This document shows, one piece after another, positions 16,868-25,156 of a DNA stretch of 43,474 bases (positions within the stretch are counted from its first letter, which is position 1; each line of letters opens with the position of its first letter). Source of the stretch: Verrucomicrobiota bacterium (lineage in GTDB: Bacteria > Verrucomicrobiota > Verrucomicrobiia > Limisphaerales > UBA1319); NCBI GenBank assembly GCA_022709905.1, contig JAKLHY010000064.1, forward strand, positions 1 through 43,474. The letters run 5' to 3'. A program made the translations under genes and the position numbers. The notes under the pieces are model-generated. The model made no database searches and was not told the origin of the DNA. It saw only the letters and a list, made by a program, of their open reading frames with translations.

Positions 16868-19777
16868 ATGCGTGCTTCTGGGAATCGTCCTCAACGGGGT
16901 TTCATTTACTCGATGTTTTTCACTTTCGCCGCGGGTTCATTGCTGCTCTTCGGTATCCTATTCCACTCGACTGAAGCCAGGGCGCAGTCGACCAACGCGG
17001 CCTCGGTCGGCGGCGACGCCAGGTTCGTGGAAGGGGAGATCCTGATCCAGTTTAAGCCGGGTGCAACCGATGAACTCGTCGCGGATGTTCTTCGACGCGC
17101 CGCGGTCGCGAGCGTCAAACATATCCTGACGCCCGCCATGAAACATCGCGGGAATATCGGGATTACCCGGGTTGAAACCCGGATGCCTGCGGTCCAAGCC
17201 CTGCAAGCGCTGCAGAATCATCCAGCGATCGAGATGGCGCAGCCGAACTGGATCTACACGCACCAGGCTGTTCCGAATGACCAGTACTACGTTAACGGTT
17301 CGCTCTGGGGAATGTATGGCGATGGATCTACCCCCATGAATGCGTTTGGCAGCCAGGCCGCCGAAGCCTGGGCGGCTGGCAACGTGGGTTCCGAGACTGT
17401 CTGCGTCGGTATCATCGATGAGGGCATTCAATACAACCATCCCGATCTCGCGGCCAATATGTGGGTCAACCAAGAGGAATATGAGGGAACAACCGGTGTC
17501 GACGACGACGGGAACGGTTACGCTGACGACATCTACGGCTGGAATGCCATTAACGACAATGGAGTTATCTACGATTCCAGATGGGACGACCACGGGACTC
17601 ATGTCGCCGGCACTATCGGCGCAGTCGGTGGAAATGGAATAGGTGTGGTGGGTGTAAACTGGAACGTAAAACTGATTGCGGGCAAGTTTCTCGGGCCCAG
17701 GAGCGGCACGACCGCGGATGCCATTCAGGCGATCGACTACATGACCAATCTCAAAGAGAAAAAGGGGGTCAACATCGTCGCGCTGAACAATTCCTGGGGC
17801 GGTGGTGGATACGACAACCTGTTGCTCGCGGCGATTCAACGGGCGGCCGCGCAAGACATCCTTTTCGTCGCCGCAGCGGGCAACAGCGGTGTCAACACCG
17901 ACATTAGTCCGTCGTACCCCGCATGCTACGACGACCCTTCAGTCGTGTCTGTCGCCGCCATTGACAGCTCTGGCAGTCTGGCCAGCTTCAGCAACTACGG
18001 AGCGACGACCGTCGATCTGGGTGCCCCGGGCGTGAACATCGTTTCCACGCTCCCCGGAGGTCAATATGGCGCGTATAACGGCACATCGATGGCGACACCG
18101 CATGTCACTGGAGCCGCAGCTCTCTACGCAGCGATGAATCCGTCAGCGACCATGACCATGTTGGATATCAAGAGCGCCATCCTAAGCTCAGCCGCAGCCG
18201 AGCCGACGACATCGCTCCAAGGCAAAACCACAACAGGAGGACGTCTGAATGTCTCAGGTTTCACCGCTGCCGCCACCGTGCCGCCCAATGCTCCATTTGG
18301 CCTGAGTGCCTCGGTCGATTCCAGGACGGTGAATATGATCCATCTCTCGTGGACAGACAATTCCGATAACGAGACGTTATTCATTATTAGACGGATCGGG
18401 GGTAATACAATCCCCGACATCACCGTGGCCGCGAATGTCACATCGTATGTTGATGCCTGGCTCGACCAAAACACGACCTACACTTACAGTATTGCAGCGC
18501 ACAACAGCGCGGGTGATTCATGGGCTATGGATCCGGCATCGGCATCGGCGACAACGGGCCCCTTCCCGGCCCCAGCCACCGCCCAATACATCGCCACCGA
18601 CACCTACACCAGCGGAAACTGGTGCGACGTTTACGGAGCTTCCGGGTACGGCCACTTGCCGTATGCAATAGATCCCGAGTACCCAGACGAGACATTAGTA
18701 AAGCCAGATTACTACGCCTTATTACTACCCGAGTACGGTTATCCCGATGGCGTGGCGATTGAGTCGTTCGGAAAAACGATCTATAATTGGACAACGTCCA
18801 CAGCCGACACTCGCGCTCTAGTGAAGGTGTGCGACCAGGACCCGATCGCTCGTTGGCTGGGCTGCTATTACTCCGGTTCCGATTTTACCCTGGATCTCGA
18901 CACGGGCGGCGAGGGCTACCAAGTGGCATTCTACGTGGTCGATTGGGATAAACGCGCCCGCTCGCAGAACATCGAGATTTTCGATTACTACCGCCAGACC
19001 TCGATCGCAGGCACCTTACGGAGCGTCACGGATTTTATAAACGGCAAGTACTTGATCTACAACCTTAAAGGCCGGGTGCTCATTCAATTCACTCGCACAG
19101 GGAACGAAAATGCCGTCCTGAGCGGAATTTTCTTTGATGCCCCCGTGGACAGCAAGCCCACTGTCTCCATCACCAGCCCCGCGAACGAGAGTACCGTGAG
19201 GGGAACGGCCGTCTCCCTCACCGCATCCGCAAGCGACGATGTGGGCGTTACGCAGGTGGAGTTTCTCGTCGATGGAGCTTGGGTTAACGAGGATAAGGAT
19301 GACACTGATGGATGGTCGGCTACGTGGGATTTGACAGGAGTGAGTGATGGCGCCCACACCATTACCGCGATCGCCACAGATTCCGCCGGTCAAACGACTA
19401 CCAGTGCTGGAGTCACGGTGACAGTAGATAACTTCGTCGATCCCACCGTGCATTGCGGAGACTTGGACGGATCGAAGACCCTAAGTTCCAGGAACTGGAC
19501 GGCGACCGTCACTGTGACGATTCATAATGCGGATCATCAACCCGTTTCTGGCGCGACCGTGACCGGCATTTGGAGCGGTGGCTACAGTCACACAGCGAGT
19601 GGCACAACCGGCACCGATGGCACCGTCAGTTTCCCAACAGGAGCGATGAAACTTGCGAAAACCAGCGTGACCTTCACGCTCACGGGTGTGACGGCTACTG
19701 GTATGACCTACTCTCCCTCCTACAACCACGATCCCGATGGCGACAGCAACGGGACATTTATCACCATCACCAAGTAG
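16868..19777 (+). CDS. Secreted subtilisin-like (S8) serine protease with FN3 and Ig modules
   Basis: A 969-residue exported protease. The ATG at 16868 is chosen over the one at 16808 because GGGAG ends four bases before it and a signal peptide (ending STEARAQ) follows. A propeptide-like segment starts EGEILIQFKPGA. The catalytic triad is D184 (IIDEGIQYNHPD), H242 (DDHGTHVAGT) and S407 (NGTSMATPH), with the oxyanion N339 (AAAGNSG). Next are an FN3-like domain (LSWTDNSDNETLFIIRR), a beta-rich middle region, a Big-like Ig domain (PTVSITSPANESTVRGTAVS, GVTQVEFLVDG) and a C-terminal domain starting HCGDLDGSK, seen in secreted proteins with carboxypeptidase-regulatory-like folds. A TTGACA lies at 16757-16762, but no good -10 follows. 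Role: extracellular protein degradation. Confidence 0.92.
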   Translation: MRASGNRPQRGFIYSMFFTFAAGSLLLFGILFHSTEARAQSTNAASVGGDARFVEGEILIQFKPGATDELVADVLRRAAVASVKHILTPAMKHRGNIGITRVETRMPAVQALQALQNHPAIEMAQPNWIYTHQAVPNDQYYVNGSLWGMYGDGSTPMNAFGSQAAEAWAAGNVGSETVCVGIIDEGIQYNHPDLAANMWVNQEEYEGTTGVDDDGNGYADDIYGWNAINDNGVIYDSRWDDHGTHVAGTIGAVGGNGIGVVGVNWNVKLIAGKFLGPRSGTTADAIQAIDYMTNLKEKKGVNIVALNNSWGGGGYDNLLLAAIQRAAAQDILFVAAAGNSGVNTDISPSYPACYDDPSVVSVAAIDSSGSLASFSNYGATTVDLGAPGVNIVSTLPGGQYGAYNGTSMATPHVTGAAALYAAMNPSATMTMLDIKSAILSSAAAEPTTSLQGKTTTGGRLNVSGFTAAATVPPNAPFGLSASVDSRTVNMIHLSWTDNSDNETLFIIRRIGGNTIPDITVAANVTSYVDAWLDQNTTYTYSIAAHNSAGDSWAMDPASASATTGPFPAPATAQYIATDTYTSGNWCDVYGASGYGHLPYAIDPEYPDETLVKPDYYALLLPEYGYPDGVAIESFGKTIYNWTTSTADTRALVKVCDQDPIARWLGCYYSGSDFTLDLDTGGEGYQVAFYVVDWDKRARSQNIEIFDYYRQTSIAGTLRSVTDFINGKYLIYNLKGRVLIQFTRTGNENAVLSGIFFDAPVDSKPTVSITSPANESTVRGTAVSLTASASDDVGVTQVEFLVDGAWVNEDKDDTDGWSATWDLTGVSDGAHTITAIATDSAGQTTTSAGVTVTVDNFVDPTVHCGDLDGSKTLSSRNWTATVTVTIHNADHQPVSGATVTGIWSGGYSHTASGTTGTDGTVSFPTGAMKLAKTSVTFTLTGVTATGMTYSPSYNHDPDGDSNGTFITITK

Positions 19778-19916
19778 CTGCGAGATTTCGGGTCTCATGG
19801 ATCCCGGGGCTCAAGACTGACGACGATCCTGAGCCTCGGGAGGAGTGATCAGCCTCAGGGCTCCTGATTTCACACCTTAAAATGAAATCACCCAGGAATT
19901 TTTCTGACACCGATTT

Positions 19917-19990
19917 CTCACACGGACACGGAGCTCACGGAGATTTTTCGGAAAAACCAATTCTCTGTGGTCTCGGTGCCTCTGTGTGAG
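19917..19990. repeat. Long imperfect inverted repeat after the protease gene
   Basis: Left arm 19917-19943 (CTCACACGGACACGGAGCTC then ACGGAGA) pairs with right arm 19962-19990 (TCTCTGTGGTCTCGGTGCCT then CTGTGTGAG) around an 18-base loop, with a few mismatches. Sequences of this kind recur in many bacterial genomes as dispersed palindromic repeats. A smaller perfect arm pair, TGATTTC (19865-19871) and GAAATCA (19884-19890), lies just before it. In the 362-base gap 19778-20139 I see no gene. Transcription-termination function is possible but there is no T-tract. Confidence 0.6.
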
Positions 19991-20139
19991 GTCAGGCTTT
20001 TTCCTTGGGTTCAGGAGTTCTGAGCCTCTTGCATCAGCCAACTTTATGTCGTAGTTGCGACACAATATTGTCCTGCGTCGGGCAAGGGGGGGACCAATGC
20101 AGCCGGCTTATTTCCCCCGACTTCAATCCGATGGAACGG

Positions 20140-21333
20140 TCATGACTGAGGCGTATGGCGGATTGTTTTGAGGTGATATCCCCGGTAAGCCAGCCAGCTC
20201 AGGAACATCAATAACGCCTGCCCGAAGGCGTGTTTGAGGGCGGAACGATACACCAGGGGGGCAACCAGGCCTGCGACGATCGCAAAAACCAGAACGTGGG
20301 TGAATCCTTGCAGCGAAGAGGCCAATCCTTTGTGGTGCGGAAACAGGTCGAGACCTTCAAGGGTGACCACAGGGACCATGAGAGCGAACCCGAAGGTGTA
20401 GACCGTCAGCGGCAGAACGGTCCACGGCACCTGAGGGGGAATCGACAGATTTATGGCAATATTCAGGATGGCGCCAACGGCCATCAATGTGAATCCGCGC
20501 CGCACCATGCGTCCCGGCGGCGTGCGTCCCGCCTTGTGGCTGGTGACCGCGGAACCGAGCATGACACCCGAAATGAGCGGGATGAACATCCAGGCGAACT
20601 GGGTCTCTGAAAGTTGGAGGATGTTCAACACAACATCGGGTGCTGTGGCGACATACAACAGAAAACCACCGGCGCCAAAAGCCAGCGCCAGGCAGGACAT
20701 CATGAAACGGCCATGAGAGACCGTTTCCGCATAGGCTCGAAGCAGGTGTCCCGGATGAAACGATCGACGCAGGCGCGCAGGCAGGCTTTCCGGAAGGCCG
20801 TAATGGCAGGCGCAAATGAGTGTGATGCCCAACAGCCCCAGGAAGACGAACGGGCCCCGCCATCCGAATCCGACGTGAAGCCAGCCGCCTACGATCGGCG
20901 CCATGACGGGGCCCACCCCCGTCAGCATCGCCACCTGGGCCATGAGCTTTTGAGCCTCGGGGCCGGGAAACAGATCCCGAATGATCGCCCGGCTCACGAT
21001 CATGCCCGCGCCGGCTGCCAATCCCTGGATCACCCGCAATGCCAGGAGCCAGTTAAAACTGGGGGCGACGATGCAGGCCAGGGTGCTCAAGATGTAAAAA
21101 AACAGCGAGGTCAGAATAATCCGACGCCGCCCAAACGAATCTGAGAGCGCTCCGTGGAACAGGTTCATCCCGGCCAGGGCCACAAGATAATGACTCAGCG
21201 TCGACTGCATCTGAATTTCGGTCACGCCGAAATGCGCCGCCAGGGCCGGGAACGAAGGAAAATAGGTGTCGGTGGAAAATGGACCGAGCGTCGATAGCGC
21301 GGCGACCACCAGGGCTAATTTCAGGTTTTTCAC
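20140..21333 (-). CDS. Bcr/CflA-type MFS drug efflux transporter
   Basis: A 397-residue inner-membrane protein with about 12 hydrophobic segments. The N-terminus (PFSTDTYFPSFPALAAHFGV) and the motif GALSDSFGRRRIIL (MFS motif A) are typical of Bcr/CflA proton-drug antiporters, as is the RVIQGLAAGAGMIVSRAIIR segment in TM4 and the GPVMAPIVGGWL motif C in TM5. Members export chloramphenicol, bicyclomycin or other small compounds, but the substrate here is unknown. The start is GTG, with a weak GGCGGA before it. The gene is monocistronic; the nearest minus-strand gene is 416 bases upstream. Confidence 0.9.
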   Translation of the reverse strand: MKNLKLALVVAALSTLGPFSTDTYFPSFPALAAHFGVTEIQMQSTLSHYLVALAGMNLFHGALSDSFGRRRIILTSLFFYILSTLACIVAPSFNWLLALRVIQGLAAGAGMIVSRAIIRDLFPGPEAQKLMAQVAMLTGVGPVMAPIVGGWLHVGFGWRGPFVFLGLLGITLICACHYGLPESLPARLRRSFHPGHLLRAYAETVSHGRFMMSCLALAFGAGGFLLYVATAPDVVLNILQLSETQFAWMFIPLISGVMLGSAVTSHKAGRTPPGRMVRRGFTLMAVGAILNIAINLSIPPQVPWTVLPLTVYTFGFALMVPVVTLEGLDLFPHHKGLASSLQGFTHVLVFAIVAGLVAPLVYRSALKHAFGQALLMFLSWLAYRGYHLKTIRHTPQS

Positions 21334-21749
21334 TTGAAATCCGCCCCGTCTGTTTTTCTCGGACTGTTCATCATTGATTCGTCAACAGGACCTCGCATTA
21401 CATCGCACAAATGCCCTGGTCGCAATAAATTGTTGCTGGGTCCAATGGATCTGGCGTCAAGCCGGGGGTGTCCGTGGCGGAAGACCGTTGAAGACCGAGA
21501 ATTCCACGCCCTCCCAGGCGGAGCGGGTGGACGAACGCAATTGGACTCGTGGCCAGGCCGGGATCCGAAGCAGCCCGGAGGGGATGGTAGCGAGGCGTTC
21601 CTAACCCGGAACCGCCAACTTAACCACTAATGGACACTAATAACCGCTAATAAAGGCAGGCCAAATCCGAAGGCCCTGGAGGTTCTGCACAATCGAGGGA
21701 ATGTCCGGGATTTGGGTGGAATCGCGCGTCTTGAAGAAGATGGGCGATT
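21334..21749. other. Intergenic region with a dispersed repeat
   Basis: A 416-base gap between two minus-strand genes. Apart from repeat copy D (21613-21700) I see no gene or clear regulatory element. The promoter of the MFS exporter should lie at the left end. Confidence 0.4.
21613..21700 (+). repeat. Dispersed intergenic repeat, copy D
   Basis: Reads CCAACTTAACCACTAATGGA then CACTAATAACCGCTAATAAA (with an extra internal CCGCTAAT unit), then GGCAGGCCAAATCCGAAGGC and CCTGGAGGTTCTG. The GGCAGGCCAAAT-CGAAGG portion matches copy A (6712-6730) with one change. Located between the MFS start and the YceI stop. Confidence 0.6.
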
Positions 21750-22364
21750 TTAGCGCGGAGATGCGCCTGCGATGCTGAGGGTGAGTTCGATTTCATCGGC
21801 CACCTTGTCCTGAGGCGCGCCGGGATTGATATCGAAATCACTGCGCTTGATGGTGAAGGTCGAGCGGATCACGAGAAGATCCCCTTTCATCTGCCCATTG
21901 CTGCGGGCAGCGAGTTTGTCCTTTAGAAACGTCAGCTTGACCGGCACGGTAATTTCTTTCGCCACGCCCTTGATCGTAAGGCTGCCGGTGATGTCGGCGG
22001 TTGTGGTCTCACCGGTTGTCATCGGATTCTTCATGGTTTTCGCCTCGAAGGCGATCTCGGAATGTTTGGCCACGTCCAGCCACTGCGGGCCATGCAAGTG
22101 TTGTTTCATCATCGGATTGGGGACGTGCAAGGATGAGGCCGCGACGACAATCCGACCCAGAGTCGCGGCAGGATTTTCCGGATCGAAGGTTACCACGCCA
22201 CTGATGCCATTCGCGCTGCCGTTGATGGCCTCCAAGGGGGCATCCAGCTTGAAGACCGCGTTATTGACGCCCTTGGGATCTTTGAAGTCGAAGTTTTGGG
22301 GGGCGGCGAGGACATTGCCATTCAGTGCGACAGCGATTGCCAGGGCGAGGAATGTTTGCTTCAT
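21750..22364 (-). CDS. YceI family periplasmic protein
   Basis: A 204-residue exported protein (signal peptide about 1-20, ending NVLAA). The YceI lipocalin-like core is visible from LDAPLEAINGSANGISGVVT through SSLHVPNPMMKQHLHGPQWL, IAFEAKTM, ITGSLTIKGVAKEITVPVKL and TFTIKRSDFDINPGA, with the usual spacing. YceI proteins bind polyisoprenoid or amphipathic lipid ligands in the periplasm. It is the second gene of a small operon: the upstream membrane-protein gene ends 22 bases before its ATG. Confidence 0.9.
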   Translation of the reverse strand: MKQTFLALAIAVALNGNVLAAPQNFDFKDPKGVNNAVFKLDAPLEAINGSANGISGVVTFDPENPAATLGRIVVAASSLHVPNPMMKQHLHGPQWLDVAKHSEIAFEAKTMKNPMTTGETTTADITGSLTIKGVAKEITVPVKLTFLKDKLAARSNGQMKGDLLVIRSTFTIKRSDFDINPGAPQDKVADEIELTLSIAGASPR

Positions 22365-22386
22365 AGGCTTTGAGTTTTTTCGTAAT

Positions 22387-22644
22387 TTATAGCTTCTTGT
22401 TTTGGAGCATCAGGGAAATGCCAGCCAGGGCACCGGCGCCGAGCAGGGCTGCTCCGAGGAAATCGACTCCCGGAACAAACTGCCGGCGGTAGGTGATGGC
22501 CTCCAGCCCGGTGATCTCATCGACGGACTTCACAGGCACGGAGGTCTTGGTCCAACCGCGGTTGGCGCCGGCGCGCAGCCAGACAACCGCGGCTGTCAGG
22601 AGAATCCCGACTGCAAGAATCTGTAACAGGCGTTTCATGACCAT
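22387..22644 (-). CDS. Small two-helix membrane protein upstream of YceI
   Basis: About 85 residues from the ATG at 22644 (a second ATG is at 22638). Two hydrophobic helices are visible: LLQILAVGILLTAAVVWL near the N-terminus and FLGAALLGAGALAGISLML near the C-terminus, with a 35-residue soluble loop (TSVPVKSVDEITGLEAITYR) between. No named family is recognised. Longer in-frame starts up to 22776 would add a basic non-hydrophobic stretch and look unlikely. Shared orientation and close spacing with yceI suggest cotranscription, perhaps an accessory membrane partner, which is inference. Confidence 0.6.
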   Translation of the reverse strand: MVMKRLLQILAVGILLTAAVVWLRAGANRGWTKTSVPVKSVDEITGLEAITYRRQFVPGVDFLGAALLGAGALAGISLMLQNKKL

Positions 22645-22883
22645 ACAGAACAATCCAGATCGATCATTGGGTCTTGCGACTCCTGACCATCGCCATAAGA
22701 TGGCTTGGGTCCGCCCGCTTGTCCAACGACCAATTCTTTTCCTGAGCATTAACAGCAAGCATACGCGGGCCCGCATGGAATTCCGGCATCTTCGAGATTT
22801 CGTTGCGATGACCTCCGGCCTTGAATCACACCCCTCGGGGGACGCGCTTGGGTCTTACTCAGCAGACCGCCCGATGGTTTCAT

Positions 22884-22915
22884 TTGACAGATGCCGGGGA
22901 AAATGTTTCTACATA
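22884..22915 (+). promoter_or_regulatory. Candidate trpR-trpB2 promoter
   Basis: A perfect -35 hexamer TTGACA is at 22884-22889. No ideal -10 is present; the nearest candidates (TCTACA at 22908 with an 18-base spacer, or TACATA at 22910 with a 20-base spacer) each match TATAAT at three of six positions and fall inside the inverted repeat at 22904-22923. The leader would be very short, since trpR starts at 22926. Confidence 0.45.
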
Positions 22916-22923
22916 GAGAAACA
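22904..22923. promoter_or_regulatory. Inverted repeat, candidate TrpR operator
   Basis: A perfect 7-bp inverted repeat with a 6-base spacer, TGTTTCT-N6-AGAAACA, lies two bases before the trpR ATG and over the probable -10 region. TrpR autoregulates by binding palindromes that overlap -10 regions in enterobacteria, so an operator role is a natural reading. The sequence does not resemble the enterobacterial CTAG-core operator. Binding is inference. Confidence 0.5.
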
Positions 22924-22925
22924 CC

Positions 22926-23213
22926 ATGGACAGAATCGTTGACATTGCCCGGGTGTTCGCGGCAACGCGGAATCCGCGGACCGTGGAACATCTGCTGCGG
23001 GCCCTGTTGACCGAAAGCGAGGCGAGAAAGCTTTCGTTGCGCTGGGACATTGTCCGGTTTCTGTCCGAGGGCGAGAGCCAGCGGGTGATCGCCCGCCGGC
23101 TGGGAGTCAGCCTGTGCAAGATCACACGGGGGGCGCGGGAACTGAAGAAAAGGGGATCGACGCTGAAGAGACTCTTTGCGCAACCGGCATCATCCTCTGA
23201 ACGCACATCATAA
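22926..23213 (+). CDS. trpR: TrpR family tryptophan-responsive repressor
   Basis: A 95-residue DNA-binding protein of the Trp repressor family. The hallmark segment is LLTESEARKLSLRWDIVRFL followed by GESQRVIARRLGVSLCKITR and GARELK; compare the enterobacterial [21 protein letters not shown] with GSNSLK. The helix-turn-helix is about residues 51-72. Arg39 and Arg68 align with the two tryptophan-contacting arginines (R54 and R84 in E. coli), but the later Ser (S88) position is Glu here, so ligand details may differ. The protein lacks the long N-terminal arm of the E. coli protein. Its stop codon overlaps the AAGGAG site of the next gene (23212-23217), which argues for coupled translation with trpB2. 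Confidence 0.88.
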   Translation: MDRIVDIARVFAATRNPRTVEHLLRALLTESEARKLSLRWDIVRFLSEGESQRVIARRLGVSLCKITRGARELKKRGSTLKRLFAQPASSSERTS

Positions 23214-23223
23214 GGAGAACCTC

Positions 23224-24612
23224 ATGCAAACGAAAGTGTATCTGACCGAAGATGAAATGCCGAGGCAATGGTATAATATTGCCGCCGACCTACCGTCCCC
23301 CATGCAACCGCCGCTCGGGCCGGATGGCAAACCAATCACCCCCGACATGCTCGCCCCGGTGTTTCCGATGAACATTATCGAGCAGGAGGTGAGCACTCAA
23401 AGGTGGATCGACATTCCCGAGGAGGTGTTGGGGATTCTGTGCAAATGGCGGCCGTCCCCGCTTCATCGGGCCTATGCGCTCGAGAAGGCCCTGGGGACTC
23501 CGGCCCGGATATACTACAAGAACGAGAGTGTCTCGCCGCCCGGCAGCCATAAGCCGAACACGGCGGTCCCGCAGGCGTGGTACAACAAACAGTTTGGCAT
23601 CAAGAAGATCACGACCGAGACCGGGGCGGGTCAATGGGGCAGCGCGCTGGCCTTTGCCTGTTCATTGCTGGGGCTCGAGTGCAAGGTCTTCATGGTGCGG
23701 ATCAGTTTTGACCAGAAACCGTTCCGGAAACTGATGATGGAAACCTGGGGGGCGACGTGCATTGCAAGCCCTTCCACAGAGACGAATGCCGGCCGCCAGA
23801 TTCTGGCGAGCCACCCGGATACTCCTGGCTCTCTGGGCATTGCCATCAGCGAAGCGATCGAGGCGGCCGTGACCGACAAGACGGGTTCAACCCGGTATTC
23901 TCTGGGGAGCGTTCTCAACCATGTGATGCTTCATCAGACGATCATCGGTCTTGAATCCAAGAAACAACTCGAGAAGATCGGAATCAAACAGGTCGATGTC
24001 GTCATCGGCTGCGCCGGTGGCGGATCGAACTTTGCGGGTTTGGCTTTCCCGTTCGTCAACGACAAGATCCACGGCGCCAGCATCGACATCATTCCCGTCG
24101 AACCGACCTCGTGTCCCACCATGACCAAGGGCCCGTTTGTCTACGATCACGGGGATACCGCGAAGATGACACCGCTCTTGCCGATGCACTCACTTGGCCA
24201 CGATTTCATCCCGCCACCGATTCATGCGGGCGGCCTGCGCTATCATGGCATGGCGCCCCTGGTCAGCCAGACCATCATCGAAGGATTGGTGACGCCTCGC
24301 GCCATTGACCAAGTCGAATGCTATGATGCGGCCGTGCTGTTTGCCCGGACCGAAGGCATCATTCCCGCGCCCGAGACCAGTCACGCGATCGCCGCCGCCA
24401 TTCAGGAAGCCCGGAAGGCAAAGGAAGAAGCCAAGGAAAAGGTCATCCTCTTTGGGTTTTCCGGACACGGTCTCATGGATCTTTCCGGGTATGACAGATT
24501 TTTCCAGGGCAAGCTTGTCAGCTACTCGCTGCCGGAGAGCGAGATGGGGAGCGCCATCAGGGAACTGAACGGTTTGCCAAGGCCGAAGGTCGTGCGCACC
24601 GGCAAATGGTGA
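23224..24612 (+). CDS. trpB2: Tryptophan synthase beta-like protein TrpB2
   Basis: PLP-dependent enzyme of 462 residues that condenses indole (or, in some TrpB2 proteins, O-phosphoserine plus indole) with serine to make tryptophan. The ATG at 23224 is preceded by AAGGAG with six-base spacing; an in-frame ATG at 23176 would overlap trpR and is rejected. The PLP lysine is K110 (PPGSHKPNTA), the catalytic Glu is E132 in TTETGAGQWGSA, and the phosphate-binding loop is GCAGGGSNFAG. The QWGSA form, the roughly 450-residue length and the N-terminal extension (MPRQWYNIAADLP) mark it as the TrpB2 type rather than TrpB1. No trpA is adjacent, consistent with stand-alone TrpB2. Cotranscribed with trpR. 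Confidence 0.93.
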   Translation: MQTKVYLTEDEMPRQWYNIAADLPSPMQPPLGPDGKPITPDMLAPVFPMNIIEQEVSTQRWIDIPEEVLGILCKWRPSPLHRAYALEKALGTPARIYYKNESVSPPGSHKPNTAVPQAWYNKQFGIKKITTETGAGQWGSALAFACSLLGLECKVFMVRISFDQKPFRKLMMETWGATCIASPSTETNAGRQILASHPDTPGSLGIAISEAIEAAVTDKTGSTRYSLGSVLNHVMLHQTIIGLESKKQLEKIGIKQVDVVIGCAGGGSNFAGLAFPFVNDKIHGASIDIIPVEPTSCPTMTKGPFVYDHGDTAKMTPLLPMHSLGHDFIPPPIHAGGLRYHGMAPLVSQTIIEGLVTPRAIDQVECYDAAVLFARTEGIIPAPETSHAIAAAIQEARKAKEEAKEKVILFGFSGHGLMDLSGYDRFFQGKLVSYSLPESEMGSAIRELNGLPRPKVVRTGKW

Positions 24613-24780
24613 CGAGGGCGATGGGCGCAGTGGAGTAGCAGTGGAGCAGATCAGGGTTTCCGATCCAAACCGGACGGCGGTTTGCGTTGAGTGAGGCAGC
24701 CTCCGAGGGACGCCCCCGCCAAAACCCGAACTCATTTTTGAACAAACCCTAAGCGGGTCAGGTTCGTAAAGGATGCCCTC

Positions 24781-25032
24781 ATGGTATCGATCGATCCGAA
24801 TCAGGAACGGCATTGTCCCAGGCTCGGCCATTCCGTGACGCTCGCCTATTGCGTGCGGGAGGGCCTTGACCTTCCCTGCCGGCTTATCGACTCCTGTTGG
24901 CAGGACCGGATTCCGGTTCGCGAGTATCTCCTCACCCTATACTCGGAGTCCCAGCTGGAGAAGCTCCATGGCCCGACATCCAAACTGGCTTCGATTGTTG
25001 ACCTCATCCACCAGGCGCGGACATCGCAATAA
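24781..25032 (+). CDS. Small four-cysteine protein of unknown function
   Basis: 83 residues, with cysteines at CPRLGHSVTLAYC, LPC and DSCW (C12, C24, C33, C39). The pattern CPxLGHxVxxxYC...LPCxxxxxCW followed by VREYL and a C-terminal SIVDLIHQAR resembles small proteins I have seen in delta-proteobacteria and Verrucomicrobiota; these are usually uncharacterised and may bind zinc or an Fe-S cluster. AAAGGA ends seven bases before the ATG. It is 168 bases downstream of trpB2 on the same strand; whether it shares a transcript is unknown. Confidence 0.65.
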   Translation: MVSIDPNQERHCPRLGHSVTLAYCVREGLDLPCRLIDSCWQDRIPVREYLLTLYSESQLEKLHGPTSKLASIVDLIHQARTSQ

Positions 25033-25043
25033 GGGTCTGCCTT

Positions 25044-25101
25044 GATTAGCGATTTTTGGGGGGCCATCAGCGGTTAAGTTGTTTTACGTGCGGTTTTTGA
25101 C
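25044..25101 (-). repeat. Dispersed intergenic repeat, copy E (degenerate)
   Basis: A partial, degenerate copy: on the plus strand ATTAGCGATTTTTGGGGGGC then CATCAGCGGTTAAGTTG, matching the reverse complement of module 1. The flank GTTAAGTTGTTTTACGTGCG then GTTTTTGA (25073-25100) parallels 16172-16198 next to copy C, so both sites appear to carry the same extended unit immediately upstream of a gene. Confidence 0.5.
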
Positions 25102-25156
25102 CTTCGATCTTGCCTTACCGACGGGGGACAATCATGGTCTTGGGCAAAGACTGGTT

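Noticed and set aside
22884..22923. Search for an enterobacterial-type CTAG-core trp operator
   Set aside because: No such sequence is near trpR; the only symmetric element is the TGTTTCT-N6-AGAAACA repeat, reported separately.
23176..23223. Alternative upstream start for trpB2
   Set aside because: It would overlap the end of trpR, adds residues that do not resemble the family, and ignores the strong AAGGAG site just before 23224.
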